Part shown: one piece after another, positions 50,337 to 59,492 of the stretch | Position numbering within the stretch: the first letter of the stretch is position 1 | How the letters are laid out: every line of letters starts with the position of its first letter | From: Butyrivibrio sp. M55 | GTDB lineage: Bacteria; Bacillota; Clostridia; Lachnospirales; Lachnospiraceae | DNA length: 64,000 nt | Direction: 5' to 3' | NCBI RefSeq assembly: GCF_900116865.1 | Contig: NZ_FPCD01000009.1 | Coordinates: 62,001-126,000 of the forward strand | Program-made: the position numbers and the translations under genes | The notes under the pieces: model-generated | Seen by the model: the letters and a program-made list of their open reading frames with translations, nothing else | The model's database searches: none | What the model was told of the DNA's origin: nothing

Positions 50337-52994
50337 ATGAGACAATTTACAGCTAACGAGCTGCGCAAGACATGGAAGCAGTTTTATATAGACAGAGGGC
50401 ATGTTGATGTCGGTGCGGTTTCTCTTGTATCCGACGGTTCTACCGGTGTTATGTTCAATGTTGCCGGAATGCAGCCTCTTATGCCTTACCTTCTCGGTAA
50501 GAAGCATCCGCTTGGAAAAAGACTTTGCAATGTTCAGGGATGCGTAAGAACTAATGATATTGATTCTGTAGGTGACAAGAGCCACGTTACATTCTTTGAG
50601 ATGATGGGAAGCTGGAGTCTCGGAGATTACTTCAAAGAAGATCGTTGTAAGTGGAGCTATGAGCTTCTTACAGAGGTCTTTGGCTTTGATGCCGATCACC
50701 TTGCTGCAACAGTTTTTGCGGGCGATGAAAATGCTCCCAGAGATGAAGAGGGTGCTAAGTATCGTATAGCTTCAGGTTTTAAGAAAGAGAATATTTATTA
50801 TCTTCCCGCTGAGGACAACTGGTGGGGACTTGAATACGGTCCTTGCGGTCCCGACAGTGAGATGTTCTATATTGCCGATAAGCCGGATTGCGGCCCGAAT
50901 TGCGGACCCGGATGCGACTGCGGTAAGTATACAGAGCTTGGTAACGACGTATTTATGCAGTATGAGAAGCATAAGGACGGATCGCTTACACCTCTTAAGC
51001 AGAAGAATGTTGATACAGGTTGGGGACTTGAGAGAATTCTTGCATTCCTTAACGGTTCCAAGGATGTATATCAGGTTGATGTATTTACACCTGTTATCAG
51101 CTATATCGAGAAGAATGCCGGTGTTAAGTACAATGCGGATGAGAAGACTACAAAGTCTATGAGAATCCTTGCGGATCACATTCGTACATCCGTTATGCTT
51201 ATCGGAGATGAAGCTAAGCTTCTTCCTTCAAATACAGGTGCCGGATATATTCTCAGAAGACTTATCCGTCGTGCCGTAAGACACGCAAGAGCACTTAATC
51301 TCGGTAAGGACAAGATCATCGAGATGGCTTCAATCTATATCGACAAGGTATACAATGAGAGCTACCCGAATCTTGTAAAGAATCGTGAGTTCGTTCTTAC
51401 AGAACTTTCAAGAGAGATTGCACGTTTTGAGAGCACTCTTGAGAACGGTCTTAAAGAGTTTAACAAGATTCTTGAGAAGACTAAGAGCGAAGGCAAGAAA
51501 GAGATTGACGGAAAGAACGCGTTCTTCCTTTATGATACTTACGGATTCCCTGTAGAGCTTACTGTAGAGCTTGCGGGAGAAGAGGGACTTCTTGTTGATG
51601 AGAAGGGATTTGCGGCTGCAATGGAAGAGCAGAAGCAGAAAGCCAGAGATAATCAGAACTTCTCTGCTAATCTCTCAACCAATGAGGGTGTATTCGATGC
51701 ACTTGATGCATCAGTACAGTCTGAATTCGTAGGATATACAGATATTGAGGCAAAGGGCAAGATTGTAGCCATTGCCGATGAGACAAAGCTTGTTGACAGT
51801 GCGAAGGAAGGTGCCAACGTTACTGTTATTACAGATAAGACTCCTTTCTACGGTACAATGGGTGGACAGGTTGGTGATATCGGTGTTATCGAGGGCTCTA
51901 AGGGCACTAAGATTGAAGTTACCGAGACTATTCATGTTGCCGGCGGAAGAATTGCCCACGTAGGTAAGGTTGTATCCGGAAGCATCAAGAAGGGTGATAA
52001 GGTTACTCTTTTGGTAGATGCCGATAACAGAGCTAAGACTTGCAGAAACCATTCTGCAACACACCTTCTTCAGAAAGCTCTCAGAGTTGTTTTGGGAGAC
52101 CATGTTGAGCAGGCCGGTTCATACCAGGATCCTGACAAGACAAGATTTGACTTCAGCCATCATCAGGCCATGACTGCCGAAGAGATCAAGAAGGTTGAAG
52201 ACCTTGTTAATGCTAAGATTGCAGAGGCACTTCCTGTATCAACAAAGGAAATGTCTATGGAAGATGCAAAGAAGACAGGCGCTATGGCACTGTTTGGAGA
52301 AAAATACGGTGATGTCGTTCGTGTCGTTGAGATGGGCGATTTCTCTGTTGAGCTTTGCGGTGGTACTCATGTGTCAAATACCGGAAAGATCGGTCTTTTC
52401 AAGATTGTATCAGAGAGTGGTGTAGCTGCAGGCGTAAGACGTATAGAAGCTCTTACAGGTTCAAATGCAAGAGAATATTATATTAATACCGAAAATACCC
52501 TTAATGAAGTTGCAAAGCTTCTTAAAACGAATACAGAGGGTGTTTCGGCACATATTAAAAAGCTTCAGGATGAACTCAAGGCTCTCAGGAGTGAAAATGA
52601 GTCATTAAAGAGTAAAGAAGCTCAGGCAGCTCTCGGAGATGTAACAGATAAAGTTAAGCAGATTAACGGCGTTAATTTCCTTGCCGTATCTGTAAAGAAT
52701 GTTGATATGAACGGTCTTCGTGACCTTGGCGATCAGATGAAGACCAAGATTGGCGGAGGCGTGATTCTCCTTGTGTCTGAGAGTGATGGCAAGGTAAATC
52801 TTGTTGCTATGGCTACCGATGACGCAATGGCTAAGGGAGCTCATGCAGGTAATCTTATCAAAGCTGTCGCACCTATCGTAGGCGGTGGCGGCGGTGGACG
52901 TCCTAATATGGCCCAGGCCGGCGGTAAGAATCCTGTAGGAATTCCTGATGCATTAAAGGAAGCCGAAAAGATTTTAAGCGGCCAGATAAAGTAA
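50337..52994 (+). CDS. alaS: Alanyl-tRNA synthetase
   Basis: An 885-residue enzyme of full length: the class II catalytic domain (FTANELRKTWKQFYIDRGH, GMQPLMPYLLG, MMGSWSLGDYFK, DTGWGLERI), the editing domain with the HxxxH motif in NHSATHLLQKALR and CGGTHVSNTGKIG, and a C-terminal domain with coiled coil (EGVSAHIKKLQDELKALRS) and glycine-rich VGGGGGGRPNMAQAGG. A cysteine-rich insert (CGPNCGPGCDCG, about 185) lies in the catalytic part, as in other Clostridia. It charges tRNA-Ala and clears Ser/Gly mischarging. A strong terminator follows. Confidence 0.98.
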   Translation: MRQFTANELRKTWKQFYIDRGHVDVGAVSLVSDGSTGVMFNVAGMQPLMPYLLGKKHPLGKRLCNVQGCVRTNDIDSVGDKSHVTFFEMMGSWSLGDYFKEDRCKWSYELLTEVFGFDADHLAATVFAGDENAPRDEEGAKYRIASGFKKENIYYLPAEDNWWGLEYGPCGPDSEMFYIADKPDCGPNCGPGCDCGKYTELGNDVFMQYEKHKDGSLTPLKQKNVDTGWGLERILAFLNGSKDVYQVDVFTPVISYIEKNAGVKYNADEKTTKSMRILADHIRTSVMLIGDEAKLLPSNTGAGYILRRLIRRAVRHARALNLGKDKIIEMASIYIDKVYNESYPNLVKNREFVLTELSREIARFESTLENGLKEFNKILEKTKSEGKKEIDGKNAFFLYDTYGFPVELTVELAGEEGLLVDEKGFAAAMEEQKQKARDNQNFSANLSTNEGVFDALDASVQSEFVGYTDIEAKGKIVAIADETKLVDSAKEGANVTVITDKTPFYGTMGGQVGDIGVIEGSKGTKIEVTETIHVAGGRIAHVGKVVSGSIKKGDKVTLLVDADNRAKTCRNHSATHLLQKALRVVLGDHVEQAGSYQDPDKTRFDFSHHQAMTAEEIKKVEDLVNAKIAEALPVSTKEMSMEDAKKTGAMALFGEKYGDVVRVVEMGDFSVELCGGTHVSNTGKIGLFKIVSESGVAAGVRRIEALTGSNAREYYINTENTLNEVAKLLKTNTEGVSAHIKKLQDELKALRSENESLKSKEAQAALGDVTDKVKQINGVNFLAVSVKNVDMNGLRDLGDQMKTKIGGGVILLVSESDGKVNLVAMATDDAMAKGAHAGNLIKAVAPIVGGGGGGRPNMAQAGGKNPVGIPDALKEAEKILSGQIK

Positions 52995-53037
52995 TTAATC
53001 GTTACTGTTTAGTGTGAATATTTAAAACATATTTTTA

Positions 53038-53068
53038 CGAGGTAACTGAAGGTTACCTCGTTTTTTTT
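53038..53068 (+). terminator. Intrinsic terminator after alaS
   Basis: CGAGGTAAC (53038-53046) and GTTACCTCG (53052-53060) with a short loop, then eight T residues. Confidence 0.95.
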
Positions 53069-53209
53069 AGAAAATTAAAAAATAGTTAAAAATATTTCCT
53101 TTTCTATTAATGAATATGTAATTTTTTGAAAACGTTTAAGATGCGGCAGTTAAGCCAAAAACACGACTTCACACAGCGATAACAAGCGATATTATAGCTC
53201 TGACGGGTA

Positions 53210-53239
53210 TTGACAATCCTTTAGAAAATGTGATATAAA
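53210..53239 (+). promoter_or_regulatory. Promoter before the small membrane protein
   Basis: TTGACA (53210-53215), 18 bp, TATAAA (53234-53239). Confidence 0.65.
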
Positions 53240-53374
53240 AATTAAGTCATGTAAAGTTTATGAGTTGATTTTTTTAAAAGACGGGGGACGTTTTTATTAC
53301 TAGTTAATTATGACTAAAAAATAGGTTGACTAAAGGATTTGCAGGACGTTATGAGCAGAGGAGATAGTATATAT

Positions 53375-53791
53375 ATGCAGTGGGAAGAGAAGTGCAGATT
53401 TGCCGTTTCTCTGATTGGATTGAAGGTTATAGCAGTATTTGTTGTGATTTCCATGACGTTTGAGGGATTAAGTGTTACGGCATTGGCGCAGGATGAAATT
53501 TTTTCAGAAGGAATTTATCGAACTCTTTTTAATGATTCGGGGGATAGCGGTTACGCATCTAGCACTATTAGCAGTTCGGCTAATACCCAGATGAGTAATT
53601 CCGATACAGTCGGAATGGAACGTGATAGAGATAAAGGTGCTCTGTCTTCCGTCGCAGGATTCATTGGAGGGGTTGCGGTATTTTTGATAGCGATTTCGAT
53701 TCTCGGAACCATAGCTCTTCAGAATGAGAAAAATGTATACTATAACAGGAGTACTGATCCTGAATTTGATGATGAAAAAGATGACGATTAA
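53375..53791 (+). CDS. Small membrane protein, hypothetical
   Basis: About 138 residues from the ATG at 53375, which has AGGAGA about 11 bp upstream; in-frame ATG 53351 and TTG 53339 are possible earlier starts. Features: an N-terminal hydrophobic segment (FAVSLIGLKVIAVFVVISM) that could be a signal anchor ending near ALA, a Ser/Asp/Asn-rich middle, a second hydrophobic helix (SSVAGFIGGVAVFLIAISIL) and an acidic tail FDDEKDDD. The family is not recognised. It stands alone upstream of the chemoreceptor gene. Confidence 0.6.
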   Translation: MQWEEKCRFAVSLIGLKVIAVFVVISMTFEGLSVTALAQDEIFSEGIYRTLFNDSGDSGYASSTISSSANTQMSNSDTVGMERDRDKGALSSVAGFIGGVAVFLIAISILGTIALQNEKNVYYNRSTDPEFDDEKDDD

Positions 53792-53901
53792 GTTCGGCGT
53801 CTTTTTTTATTTGATAGGATTTTGTATATTTATGAATTATTAAATAATCATTAAATGGATATAAAATTAACGGAATTGTATTTGAAATTCATTCTGTGAT
53901 G

Positions 53902-53910
53902 ATATAATTG
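53902..53910 (+). promoter_or_regulatory. Candidate promoter of the chemoreceptor (extended -10)
   Basis: TGATATAAT, an extended -10 element about 110 bp before the start codon; the -35 is weak. I see no sigma-28 type motif. Confidence 0.5.
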
Positions 53911-54022
53911 ATGCAGATGGCAGGATATTAGTTAAGTTATTTGTTTATTTAAAGTAATTTAAAAAAGATAGATTTGTGTATTATATTTTTCGGGTCGAGT
54001 TGTCTATGAAAGGAGAGACCAC

Positions 54023-55753
54023 ATGGATACTGGAAAGGTTCAACACAAACAAAAACTTCTTGTCAATGTCATTATTGTTGCTGTGACAACAATAATTGCT
54101 GTTGCGGTATTGCTTACTGTTATGGCGTCTGTGAATATCAAAAATGTATATCACACCCTGATTCTGGAAGAACTCAAAGCGACAACCGAACATCTGGCCG
54201 ATGAAGCTAAGGCGCTTAATGACAATAGCGACTGGAGCCTTTCTGAAGACGGAGATCTTCTTAAGGGCGGAGAGTCCATATCGGGAGAGCTTGGAGGCAT
54301 TATAGATACAATTCATGCTGAGACAGGTGTTGACTATACTATCTTTTTTGGCGATACCCGTGTTCTTACAACAATCTATAAAAGTGGTACAAACGAAAGA
54401 CTCATAGGAACAAAAGCTTCCGATGCGGTTATACAGGCAGTTATTAATGGGAAAGGTGAATATTCATCAGACTCTCTTGTGATTGAAGGAATGCCTTATT
54501 ATGGATATTACTGTCCGATGTTTAATTCTGACGGAACTGTTGCAGCGATGGCTTTTTCAGGGCGTGAAACATCGGATGTTGCTTCACATATCAATAAAAT
54601 TATCTCATCAATGATAATTACTACAATTGTGGTATTGTTGGCAGTTACCGCATTCGGAGTATATACTGCAATCAGAATATCTACGCAGATGCAGAATATT
54701 GCTAAATTCATTGATGAAGTTGCCAGCGGAACTCTTAACAGCGAATTCGACGAAAAGATAATCGATAACAAAAACGAGATCGGTGCTATTGCCGAGAGTA
54801 CATCACTTCTTAACAGAAAGCTTGATGAAGTTATTTCTAAGACAAAGAGTATGTCAAAAGACCTGAATAAAGCGGGGCTTGAACTGGCTGATTCTGCTTC
54901 GCAGGCAACCTCTGCATCTTCGCAGGTTACGGATGCGATAGGCGAAGTAAGTAAAGGTGCGGTATCACAGGCGGAAAGTGTTCAGAATGCCGCTGCAAGT
55001 ACGGATTCCATCGGAACAAATATAGATCTTATTTCCGAGAATATATCTACGCTTGATGAAGCTGCAAGCCGCATGAAACAAAGTTGTGACAAGGCTACGG
55101 ATGCTCTTGTTGAAATAGTAACCCAGAATTCAGCCGTTGCTGAGGCTGTTACAGAGATTGGTACGACGATTACCGCTACAAACAGCAGTGCAAACGAGAT
55201 TGCAAAATTCTCTGATGCGATCAATGAAATTGCTTCCCAAACAAACCTTCTTTCACTTAATGCTTCAATCGAGGCTGCAAGAGCGGGAGAAGCAGGTAAG
55301 GGATTTGCGGTTGTTGCCGATGAGATACGACAGCTTGCCGACGAGTCAAAGAGCAGTGCTGATGAGATCAAAGCAATAGTTGAAAAGCTTCTTGAGGATG
55401 CGCAGGCTTCCGTAAAGGTTATGGATTCCTTGAATGCAAGTATTGCGCTTCAGGGTGAGAGCATAGCGTCTACTCAGAATGATATGACTGAGATGTCTCA
55501 GAATGTTGCGGTTGTTACGGATAATACACAGAACATTTCTAAGATGATCGATAACCTGAATGATGCCAAGATTGCTCTTGTTGAGATTGTGCAGGATCTT
55601 TCGGCTATTTCTGAGGAGAATGCCGCATCTTCGGAGCAGACCAATGCATCCATGCAGGAACTTAACGCTACATTCTCGATAATTGATGAATCTGCAAGGA
55701 GACTCCAGAACCTTGCTATGGATCTTGAAGAATCAATAAGCTACTTCAAATAA
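54023..55753 (+). CDS. Methyl-accepting chemotaxis protein
   Basis: A 576-residue chemoreceptor: transmembrane helix 1 (about 13-37), an extracellular single-Cache-type sensor (about 40-190, with [18 protein letters not shown] and [11 protein letters not shown]), transmembrane helix 2 (about 195-218), a HAMP region, and the cytoplasmic signalling domain with hairpin tip [20 protein letters not shown] (about 412-431). It should relay ligand binding to CheA/CheW. The ligand is unknown; small Cache domains often bind amino or carboxylic acids. AAAGGAGAG precedes the start. No other chemotaxis or flagellar gene is in the window. Confidence 0.95.
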   Translation: MDTGKVQHKQKLLVNVIIVAVTTIIAVAVLLTVMASVNIKNVYHTLILEELKATTEHLADEAKALNDNSDWSLSEDGDLLKGGESISGELGGIIDTIHAETGVDYTIFFGDTRVLTTIYKSGTNERLIGTKASDAVIQAVINGKGEYSSDSLVIEGMPYYGYYCPMFNSDGTVAAMAFSGRETSDVASHINKIISSMIITTIVVLLAVTAFGVYTAIRISTQMQNIAKFIDEVASGTLNSEFDEKIIDNKNEIGAIAESTSLLNRKLDEVISKTKSMSKDLNKAGLELADSASQATSASSQVTDAIGEVSKGAVSQAESVQNAAASTDSIGTNIDLISENISTLDEAASRMKQSCDKATDALVEIVTQNSAVAEAVTEIGTTITATNSSANEIAKFSDAINEIASQTNLLSLNASIEAARAGEAGKGFAVVADEIRQLADESKSSADEIKAIVEKLLEDAQASVKVMDSLNASIALQGESIASTQNDMTEMSQNVAVVTDNTQNISKMIDNLNDAKIALVEIVQDLSAISEENAASSEQTNASMQELNATFSIIDESARRLQNLAMDLEESISYFK

Positions 55754-55901
55754 TACTTGAACTGCCGGAAGAAGGGGCTGCGGGCAACTGTAGTCTCTTT
55801 TTCTGTGAAAGGTGAATGTCTACGACTTTGCGACAGTTGATAAAAGCTAATCCCGAACTTATAATAAATTGATATTCAGGTTAAAACGTAAAGGACGTAG
55901 T

Positions 55902-56666
55902 ATGAAGAACAAGATCAGAATAGCTGCAATTATCCTGTGCGTGGCAGTTATCGCCATTGAGGTGGTTAATGTTGTAAAAGATAAAAAAGAACTGACTTTG
56001 GCAGTAAATGAATACGACAGCATACGAAGTGAATATGTTCTTTTGGAGACGGCTGATAAAACTGATGACGGCTATCCCGACATGGAGGTTGATATTGCGA
56101 AACTAAAGGAAAAGAATCCCGATATTACAGCGTGGATATACATTCCGTGCCTCGATATCAGTTATCCTGTTGTAAAAGAAAAGGAGATAGACGAGTATCT
56201 GCATAAGACTATTGAAGGTAAGGAAAGCTACGCCGGAAGTCTTTTTGAGGACGTCCTCAGTGACGAAAACTTTTGCGGAATGCATGATATGATATTTGGC
56301 CATAACATGAAAGACGGTTCAATGTTTGGAAGTTTAAAGAAAGTTTATTCTCCGGAAAACAGTAATCTTCTCAAAGATAATCCGTATGTGTATATTTATA
56401 CGGGCGATACGATATTCAGATACGAAGCGTTTGCCTACGAGATAACGACTGCGGGGAGTGAAGCATATAGTGAAGTTACGGATGCCGAAGGATACGACCG
56501 TTTCATGGAATATATCTTTTCAAACGACCAATGGGGGATTGGGAAAGATATAGCCTTTGATAAAAGGCCGTCAATCCTTACACTTTCAACCTGTAGCGGC
56601 TTTACGGGAGGAAAGAAGCGGTTTGTTATTCATACCTACAAAGAGGGACAAAAGAAAATCAAATAA
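55902..56666 (+). CDS. srtB: Class B sortase
   Basis: A 254-residue protein from the ATG at 55902, which has AAAGGA six bases upstream; the longer frame from a TTG at 55869 is less likely. One N-terminal transmembrane helix (about 5-23) is followed by the sortase fold: NPDITAWIYIPCLDISYPV, catalytic His in IFGHNMKDGSMFG, catalytic Cys in ILTLSTCSG (about 231) and Arg in KKRFVIHTY. Class B enzymes attach haem-uptake or pilin-type proteins to the cell wall. No substrate with an NPQTN-like signal was noticed nearby, so its substrate is elsewhere. Confidence 0.93.
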   Translation: MKNKIRIAAIILCVAVIAIEVVNVVKDKKELTLAVNEYDSIRSEYVLLETADKTDDGYPDMEVDIAKLKEKNPDITAWIYIPCLDISYPVVKEKEIDEYLHKTIEGKESYAGSLFEDVLSDENFCGMHDMIFGHNMKDGSMFGSLKKVYSPENSNLLKDNPYVYIYTGDTIFRYEAFAYEITTAGSEAYSEVTDAEGYDRFMEYIFSNDQWGIGKDIAFDKRPSILTLSTCSGFTGGKKRFVIHTYKEGQKKIK

Positions 56667-56706
56667 AAAAATACGATAGAAAAATATGTTACTTACGAAT
56701 TAGTGC

Positions 56707-56734
56707 TTGACGATGAAGTTTTTTGTGCTATAAT
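56707..56734 (+). promoter_or_regulatory. Promoter of rpsU
   Basis: TTGACG (56707-56712), 16 bp, TATAAT (56729-56734). The leader of about 90 nt contains a CAGTC/GACTG hairpin close to the ribosome binding site. Confidence 0.7.
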
Positions 56735-56829
56735 ATTTTTGTTATGTGAGCTTTAATGGGCTTAAAACATAATAAATAACCCAATCAGTCATGTGCTTGA
56801 AGGGACTGAAGGGAGGGTAAGAGTAGAAG

Positions 56830-57006
56830 ATGTCAACTGTAGTAGTAAAAGAAAACGAGACTTTGGATAGCGCATTGCGTCGCTTTAAGAGAAGTTGTGC
56901 GAAGGCTGGAATCCAGCAGGAAATTCGTAAGAGAGAACACTACGAAAAGCCTAGCGTTAGACGCAAGAAGAAGTCTGAAGCAGCAAGAAAGCGCAAATAT
57001 AACTAA
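56830..57006 (+). CDS. rpsU: Ribosomal protein S21
   Basis: A 58-residue basic protein: [20 protein letters not shown], then [20 protein letters not shown] and a Lys/Arg-rich tail ending AARKRKYN. This is the full, standard S21 length for Firmicutes. S21 sits on the 30S platform near the anti-Shine-Dalgarno sequence and helps initiation. A strong GGAGGG precedes the ATG. It is transcribed alone, with its own promoter and terminator. Confidence 0.97.
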   Translation: MSTVVVKENETLDSALRRFKRSCAKAGIQQEIRKREHYEKPSVRRKKKSEAARKRKYN

Positions 57007-57017
57007 ATTTAAATGTG

Positions 57018-57050
57018 AAAAAATCCTTGGAGTTTCCAGGGATTTTTTTT
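57018..57050 (+). terminator. Intrinsic terminator after rpsU
   Basis: AAAAAATCCTTGG (57018-57030), loop AGTTT, CCAGGGATTTTTT (57036-57048) with one G-U, followed by T residues. Confidence 0.9.
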
Positions 57051-57085
57051 ATGCTTTGGATGTGCGCCTCGCGGATATTTTTTTA

Positions 57086-57094
57086 TGCTATAAT
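57086..57094 (+). promoter_or_regulatory. Candidate promoter of the phosphoesterase-scpAB transcript
   Basis: TGCTATAAT, an extended -10, about 50 bp before the start codon. Confidence 0.55.
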
Positions 57095-57145
57095 ATCTCT
57101 TGGTGAATTTTGAAATGAAGTAAACGGATTTGAGAGTATTTATAT

Positions 57146-58015
57146 ATGACATTTTTTTATTGTGCTGCAGCAATAATTTTGTTTATAATATTGTGCGTTG
57201 TTGTAATTTATCATGACACGCATAATTTTGTTGTACGGACTTATGACCTTGAATCGGATAAGATAAAGGACGACCACACTTTTGTCCTGATTTCCGATCT
57301 TCATGGATATTCGTTCGGCAAAAATAATGAAAAGCTGATTGATGCGATCGATGCCGTTAATCCGGATATCATACTATGTGCGGGAGATCTTTTTAACGCA
57401 CGCAAGGATAAAAAGCCGATAAAGTATGAAACGGGATTTGAACTGGCAAAGAACCTTGCAAATAAGTATCCGTTTTATTATGCGAATGGTAATCATGAGT
57501 ACAGGCTTAAGATTTGGACCTCGGATTACGGTAATTTCTATGACAGATATAAGAGCAGACTTAAGAAGGCGGGAGTTACCTTTTTAGAGAACGAGTCGGT
57601 GGAAATTGCAGACGGGAACATCAGGATAACGGGTCTTGACCTTAATATGAACTATTATCGCAAGATCGTAAAAAGAAAAATGGAACCCGGATTTTTAAAG
57701 AGAACTTTGGGCGACAGCTCAAAGAAAGAGTTCCAGATTCTTATAGCACACAATCCCCAGTATTTTGAAGAGTATGCGAAATGGGGCGCCGATCTTACGG
57801 TGGCGGGACATGTTCACGGAGGCATAGTCAGACTGCCGCTCTTGGGAGGTGTTATCTCACCTACGATAGCTCTTTTCCCTAAATATGACGGCGGACATTT
57901 TGAGATTGATAAAAAGCATCTGGTCCTCAGCAGGGGGCTTGGAACACATACGATCCAGGTCAGAATGTTCAATCCCTGTGAGATAGATGTTATTAAAATA
58001 CATGAGGCGAAATAA
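57146..58015 (+). CDS. Membrane-anchored metallophosphoesterase (YaeI-like)
   Basis: A 289-residue protein: one N-terminal transmembrane helix (about 2-23), then a phosphoesterase core with LISDLHGYSF (about 50), ILCAGDLFN, YANGNHEYR, LIAHNPQYF and VAGHVHGGIVRLP. This is the YaeI/YkuE group, which acts at or near the membrane, possibly on lipid-linked phosphoesters. Its stop codon touches the start of scpA (TAAATG), so translation is coupled. That link to chromosome segregation genes is probably transcriptional only. Confidence 0.87.
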   Translation: MTFFYCAAAIILFIILCVVVIYHDTHNFVVRTYDLESDKIKDDHTFVLISDLHGYSFGKNNEKLIDAIDAVNPDIILCAGDLFNARKDKKPIKYETGFELAKNLANKYPFYYANGNHEYRLKIWTSDYGNFYDRYKSRLKKAGVTFLENESVEIADGNIRITGLDLNMNYYRKIVKRKMEPGFLKRTLGDSSKKEFQILIAHNPQYFEEYAKWGADLTVAGHVHGGIVRLPLLGGVISPTIALFPKYDGGHFEIDKKHLVLSRGLGTHTIQVRMFNPCEIDVIKIHEAK

Positions 58016-58765
58016 ATGTCACTTGAGGTAAAACTGCAGGTCTTTGAAGGTCCTCTCGATCTTCTCATGCACCTTATAGACAAAAACAAAATAGATATCT
58101 ATGATATCCCGATCGTTACGATCACCGAGCAGTACATGGATTATATAAACGCCATGCAGAGGGATGATATGGAAGTTACAAGTGAATTCCTTGTAATGGC
58201 TGCGACACTCATAGATATCAAGTGCAAGATGCTTCTTCCCAAGGAAGTCAATGAGGACGGAGAGGAAGAAGATCCGAGAGCAGAACTTGTAGAGAAACTT
58301 CTTGAATACAAGATGTACAAGTTTATGGCTGACGAACTCAAAGACAGACAGCAGGAAGCTGACATGCAGTGGTTCAGAAGCAGAAATATCCCCAAGGAAG
58401 TCAGTGAGTATGAGGCTCCGATTGATTTTTCAGATCTTATAGGGGATGCGACACTTTCCAAACTTAATTCGATTTTTCAGGAGCTTCTTAAGAGACAGGA
58501 AGATAAGGTCGACCCTATCAGAAGCAGATTCGGAAATATCGAAAAAGAAGAGGTCGATATGGATGCCAAGACTCTTTATATAAAGGCATACATACGGGAA
58601 CATGACAGATTCAGCTTTAGGCAGCTTCTTGAAAAGCAACACAGCAAGACAGAGATAATCGTGACATTTCTGGTTATGCTTGAAGAGATGAAGCTTGGAG
58701 AAATTGAGATAGAGCAGGACGAGACGTTCGGAGATATCATTATCAAATCAAGAAAGGCAAGTTGA
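58016..58765 (+). CDS. scpA: Segregation and condensation protein A
   Basis: A 249-residue kleisin of SMC-ScpAB. The N-terminus VKLQVFEGPLDLLMHLIDKNKIDIYDIPI is diagnostic, EFLVMAATLIDIKCKMLLP follows, and a C-terminal winged helix (FRQLLEKQHSKTEIIVTFLVMLEEMKL) binds the SMC head. It begins right after the phosphoesterase stop and is 4 bp from scpB. It works with SMC to organise and segregate the chromosome. Confidence 0.97.
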   Translation: MSLEVKLQVFEGPLDLLMHLIDKNKIDIYDIPIVTITEQYMDYINAMQRDDMEVTSEFLVMAATLIDIKCKMLLPKEVNEDGEEEDPRAELVEKLLEYKMYKFMADELKDRQQEADMQWFRSRNIPKEVSEYEAPIDFSDLIGDATLSKLNSIFQELLKRQEDKVDPIRSRFGNIEKEEVDMDAKTLYIKAYIREHDRFSFRQLLEKQHSKTEIIVTFLVMLEEMKLGEIEIEQDETFGDIIIKSRKAS

Positions 58766-58769
58766 TACC

Positions 58770-59339
58770 ATGACAAGTAAAGAAGGCGCAGCGATCATAG
58801 AAGCAATCCTTTTTACAATGGGAGATTCCGTTGAGATAAGTGCTTTGGCGAAGGCCATGGAAGCGAGTGCAAAAGAGGTCAAAGAGAGCATAGAATATCT
58901 CAAGACCAAATATGAAAACGAAGACAGCGGCATCGGTATTATCGAACTTGAGAACGCTGTACAGCTCTGTACCAAGAAAGAGATGTACGAGTACCTTGTA
59001 AAAATAGCAAAGACTCCGAGAAAGGCGGTTCTTACCGATTCTCTTATGGAGACGCTTTCAATAGTCGCTTACAAACAGCCCATAACAAGGCTTGAAGTGG
59101 AGAAGATAAGAGGTGTTAACAGCGATCACGCGGTAAATCGTCTTGTTGAGTTCGGGCTCATTCAGGAACTCGGAAGACTCGATGCTCCGGGAAGACCGCT
59201 TCTCTTTGGAACAACGGAAGAATTCCTTAGAAGTTTCGGCGTAAAGTCGCTTGAGGAGCTGCCTACGGTAGGTGCTGTTCAGGTTGAAGAATTTAAAGCC
59301 GAGGCAGAACAGGAAGTTAATGTCAAACTGGATATTTGA
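58770..59339 (+). CDS. scpB: Segregation and condensation protein B
   Basis: A 189-residue dimeric winged-helix protein: IIEAILFTMGDSVEISALAKAM at the start and ETLSIVAYKQPITRLEVEKIRGVNSD with GRPLLFGTTEEFLRSFGVKSLEELP near the end. It binds the kleisin ScpA. It is last in the transcript and is followed by a terminator. Confidence 0.97.
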   Translation: MTSKEGAAIIEAILFTMGDSVEISALAKAMEASAKEVKESIEYLKTKYENEDSGIGIIELENAVQLCTKKEMYEYLVKIAKTPRKAVLTDSLMETLSIVAYKQPITRLEVEKIRGVNSDHAVNRLVEFGLIQELGRLDAPGRPLLFGTTEEFLRSFGVKSLEELPTVGAVQVEEFKAEAEQEVNVKLDI

Positions 59340-59359
59340 TTTTATATTACAATGTTTTC

Positions 59360-59396
59360 GGAAAAAGGCAGAAAAAATGCTTTTTTCCTTTTTTTT
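59360..59396 (+). terminator. Intrinsic terminator after scpB
   Basis: GGAAAAAGGCA (59360-59370) and TGCTTTTTTCC (59378-59388) pair with one wobble; eight T residues follow. Confidence 0.85.
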
Positions 59397-59422
59397 GACT
59401 TTCTTTTTTGCTATACTATATT
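59395..59422 (+). promoter_or_regulatory. Promoter of the sodium-pump decarboxylase operon
   Basis: TTGACT (59395-59400), 16 bp, TATATT (59417-59422). Confidence 0.6.
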
Positions 59423-59492
59423 CTGACTTAAGTTGCGTTCTTTTTCCAAAAGATTAACATAACTTAAATATATTTACGGAGGTTAAAGAAAA

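Larger units (their letters stand above)
52995..53374. other. Intergenic region of about 380 bp
   Basis: It holds the alaS terminator (53038-53068) and a promoter (53210-53239) for the small membrane-protein gene. The rest is AT-rich with no open frame I would call. Confidence 0.6.

Noticed and set aside
53339-53374. TTG start of the small membrane protein
   Set aside because: The ATG at 53375 has a better placed AGGAGA; the upstream starts have weak sites. Kept as an alternative only.
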